Source: Stephanodiscus triporus
Taxonomy: Eukaryota > Bacillariophyta > Thalassiosirophyceae > Thalassiosirales > Thalassiosiraceae
Direction: 5' to 3'
Length of the DNA: 29,721 bases
Assembly: GCA_036939755.1 (NCBI GenBank)
Contig: JALLAZ010000487.1
Coordinates: 1 to 29,721, forward strand
The notes beneath the pieces are model-generated. The model was not told the DNA's origin and did not search any database. It saw nothing but the letters and a program-made list of their open reading frames with translations. Shown here piece by piece: positions 28,826 through 29,721 of this stretch; the stretch's first letter is position 1; each line of letters opens with the position of its first letter. The position numbers were made by a program, and so were the translations under genes.

Positions 28826-29012
28826 CGTCAAAATACTCATTGGACTGTAGTGACATTCGTCATACTTTTGTGTAGTTGTTTCTCTGTAAAGCCTCAGGAA
28901 GCAGCAAGTGTGGGAATGTGTGTGTGTGCTCCAACCGGAACAAAGTAATATGTAAACATGTAACACGCAGGGGGTTTGGTGAAAGATAAAGTACGGAGGC
29001 GGAGGGGGGGTG

Positions 29013-29510
29013 TCAAAAGCCAGAGTCGAGGGCAAAGGATTGGACAGCATGGTCAATGCCAATGCCCAATTTGGATTATTTGCCTACGTGTTTCTCAAAG
29101 AAGTTTGTTTTGCCTTAAAGGCAGATTGTTTCGAACCATTTGATTGGGTTCTCGTTTTTAAAGTGGTGATTTCAACCGAGGTATAGGAGGAGTCGGTCAG
29201 TGCAGAATTTGATGTAGTTGCACATCGTAGCGGAGTTCATTCTGATTAGTTTGACAGGGAGGGCATTGGCAACAAATTCCATCTCAATTGCAACTGAGCT
29301 GCAGATGATTTCAACAATGCAGGATTCTGGAAGCTGGTTGACAAGTTTTGAGTATAGGAGGCATCAAAGTCACAGTGAAGCCCCTCGTCCCGACTTATGA
29401 GTTTGTTGCTGAAGCATAGGCCTGGCATTAAGCCACGTATTTTCAACCAGAAGATAGCACAGAAGGAGCCTGAAAAGAAGATGCCTTCAACGGTGGCTTC
29501 TTGGGGGAAA
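29013..29510 (-). pseudogene. Broken ribonucleotide reductase small subunit (R2) copy
   Basis: Minus-strand reading gives C-terminal R2 features in order. They are [16 protein letters not shown] (iron-ligand Glu region, about 29490-29440), [19 protein letters not shown] and LHCDF (Glu and His ligands, about 29430-29360). After a frameshift near 29355 come the [15 protein letters not shown] region, NYIKFCTDRLLLYLG, ENPIKWFE, GKTNFFEKHVGK, and the tail FALDSGF before a stop at 29015-29013. The tail resembles the FTLDADF heptapeptide that docks on the large subunit. In-frame stops lie at 29174-29172, 29117-29115 and 29078-29076. The N-terminal two-thirds is absent to the right. No intron is seen in the relic. 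It is a non-functional duplicate, either segmental or processed. Confidence 0.78.
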
Positions 29511-29721
29511 TAATTGCCACTGGGAATTAGCCTGAGGGGATGTGTTTTGTTCTAGCATTGGCATTGACATTGTTCCATGATGAAGGGGGTGGGATGGGGG
29601 TGGTGGGGGGGGTGACAATTTGTGTACATTAGTCAGCATCGGGGATTAGGCCCGTTCCGTTACAACAAAAAAACTGAAAAGAGGAGGTACAATTTTGAGG
29701 TACAATTTCATGGCGGGAGCT
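29511..29721. other. Window end, no gene recognised
   Basis: G-rich simple sequence (about 29585-29612) and no coding similarity on either strand. If the reductase relic continued upstream it would be here, but no further R2 motif is recognisable. Confidence 0.4.

Larger units (their letters stand above)
28189..29012. other. Intergenic, 3' region with simple repeats
   Basis: No supported gene. It contains the (GATTA)5 run at 28743-28767, a perfect 9-bp hairpin at 28804-28825, a short GT repeat at about 28917, and G-rich sequence before the reductase relic. Confidence 0.45.

Overview
The window looks like nuclear DNA of a photosynthetic stramenopile, most likely a diatom. Two lines of evidence support this. 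First, two proteins begin with a hydrophobic signal followed by a phenylalanine-proline cleavage motif (AAFAP in the helicase, ARAFVP in IspG), the bipartite pre-sequence type used for import into secondary red plastids. Second, the genes carry a few short GT-AG introns (65, 76, 112 and 186 bp), and one of them encodes a plant-length IspG/HDS. The species was not identified.

Layout. Bases 1-1060 are GC-rich minisatellite and duplicated sequence with no convincing gene. Bases 1136-3700 (minus) hold a decayed, multiply frameshifted DDE-type transposase relic with a SAP-like C-terminus. Bases 4570-5830 hold a truncated PIF/Harbinger transposase followed by a 250-bp block of nested inverted repeats with tRNA-arm-like hairpins. 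Bases 6465-7040 are a seven-copy tandem repeat. The gene-rich core spans 7875-18570: a plastid-type DEAD-box RNA helicase (+), an NSF-like AAA ATPase with three exons (-), plastid IspG with two exons (+), and a secreted M14 zinc carboxypeptidase with two exons (-). The helicase and ATPase are convergent. The ATPase and IspG are divergent and share a 678-bp GC-rich promoter region.

Bases 18600-22610 are repeat-dominated: a palindrome also found 6.5 kb away, a 300-bp-spaced repeat, and a 2.6-kb composite bounded by two 128-bp direct repeats that contains a 16-copy satellite. Bases 23015-23923 encode an unrecognised Ser/Arg-rich protein. Bases 25215-26120 hold a pogo/Tigger-type DDE transposase relic. 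Bases 26662-28188 encode a MYND zinc-finger protein. Bases 29013-29510 (minus) are a broken copy of the ribonucleotide reductase small subunit, retaining its C-terminal tail.

Functionally, the helicase and IspG are both predicted plastid proteins, one for organellar RNA work and one for the MEP isoprenoid pathway. The other genes do not form an evident pathway. No gene cluster resembling a new multi-gene system is visible. The most unusual material is non-coding: the structured 250-bp element, the 128-bp repeat pair with its satellite, the recurring palindrome, and the pseudogene relics.
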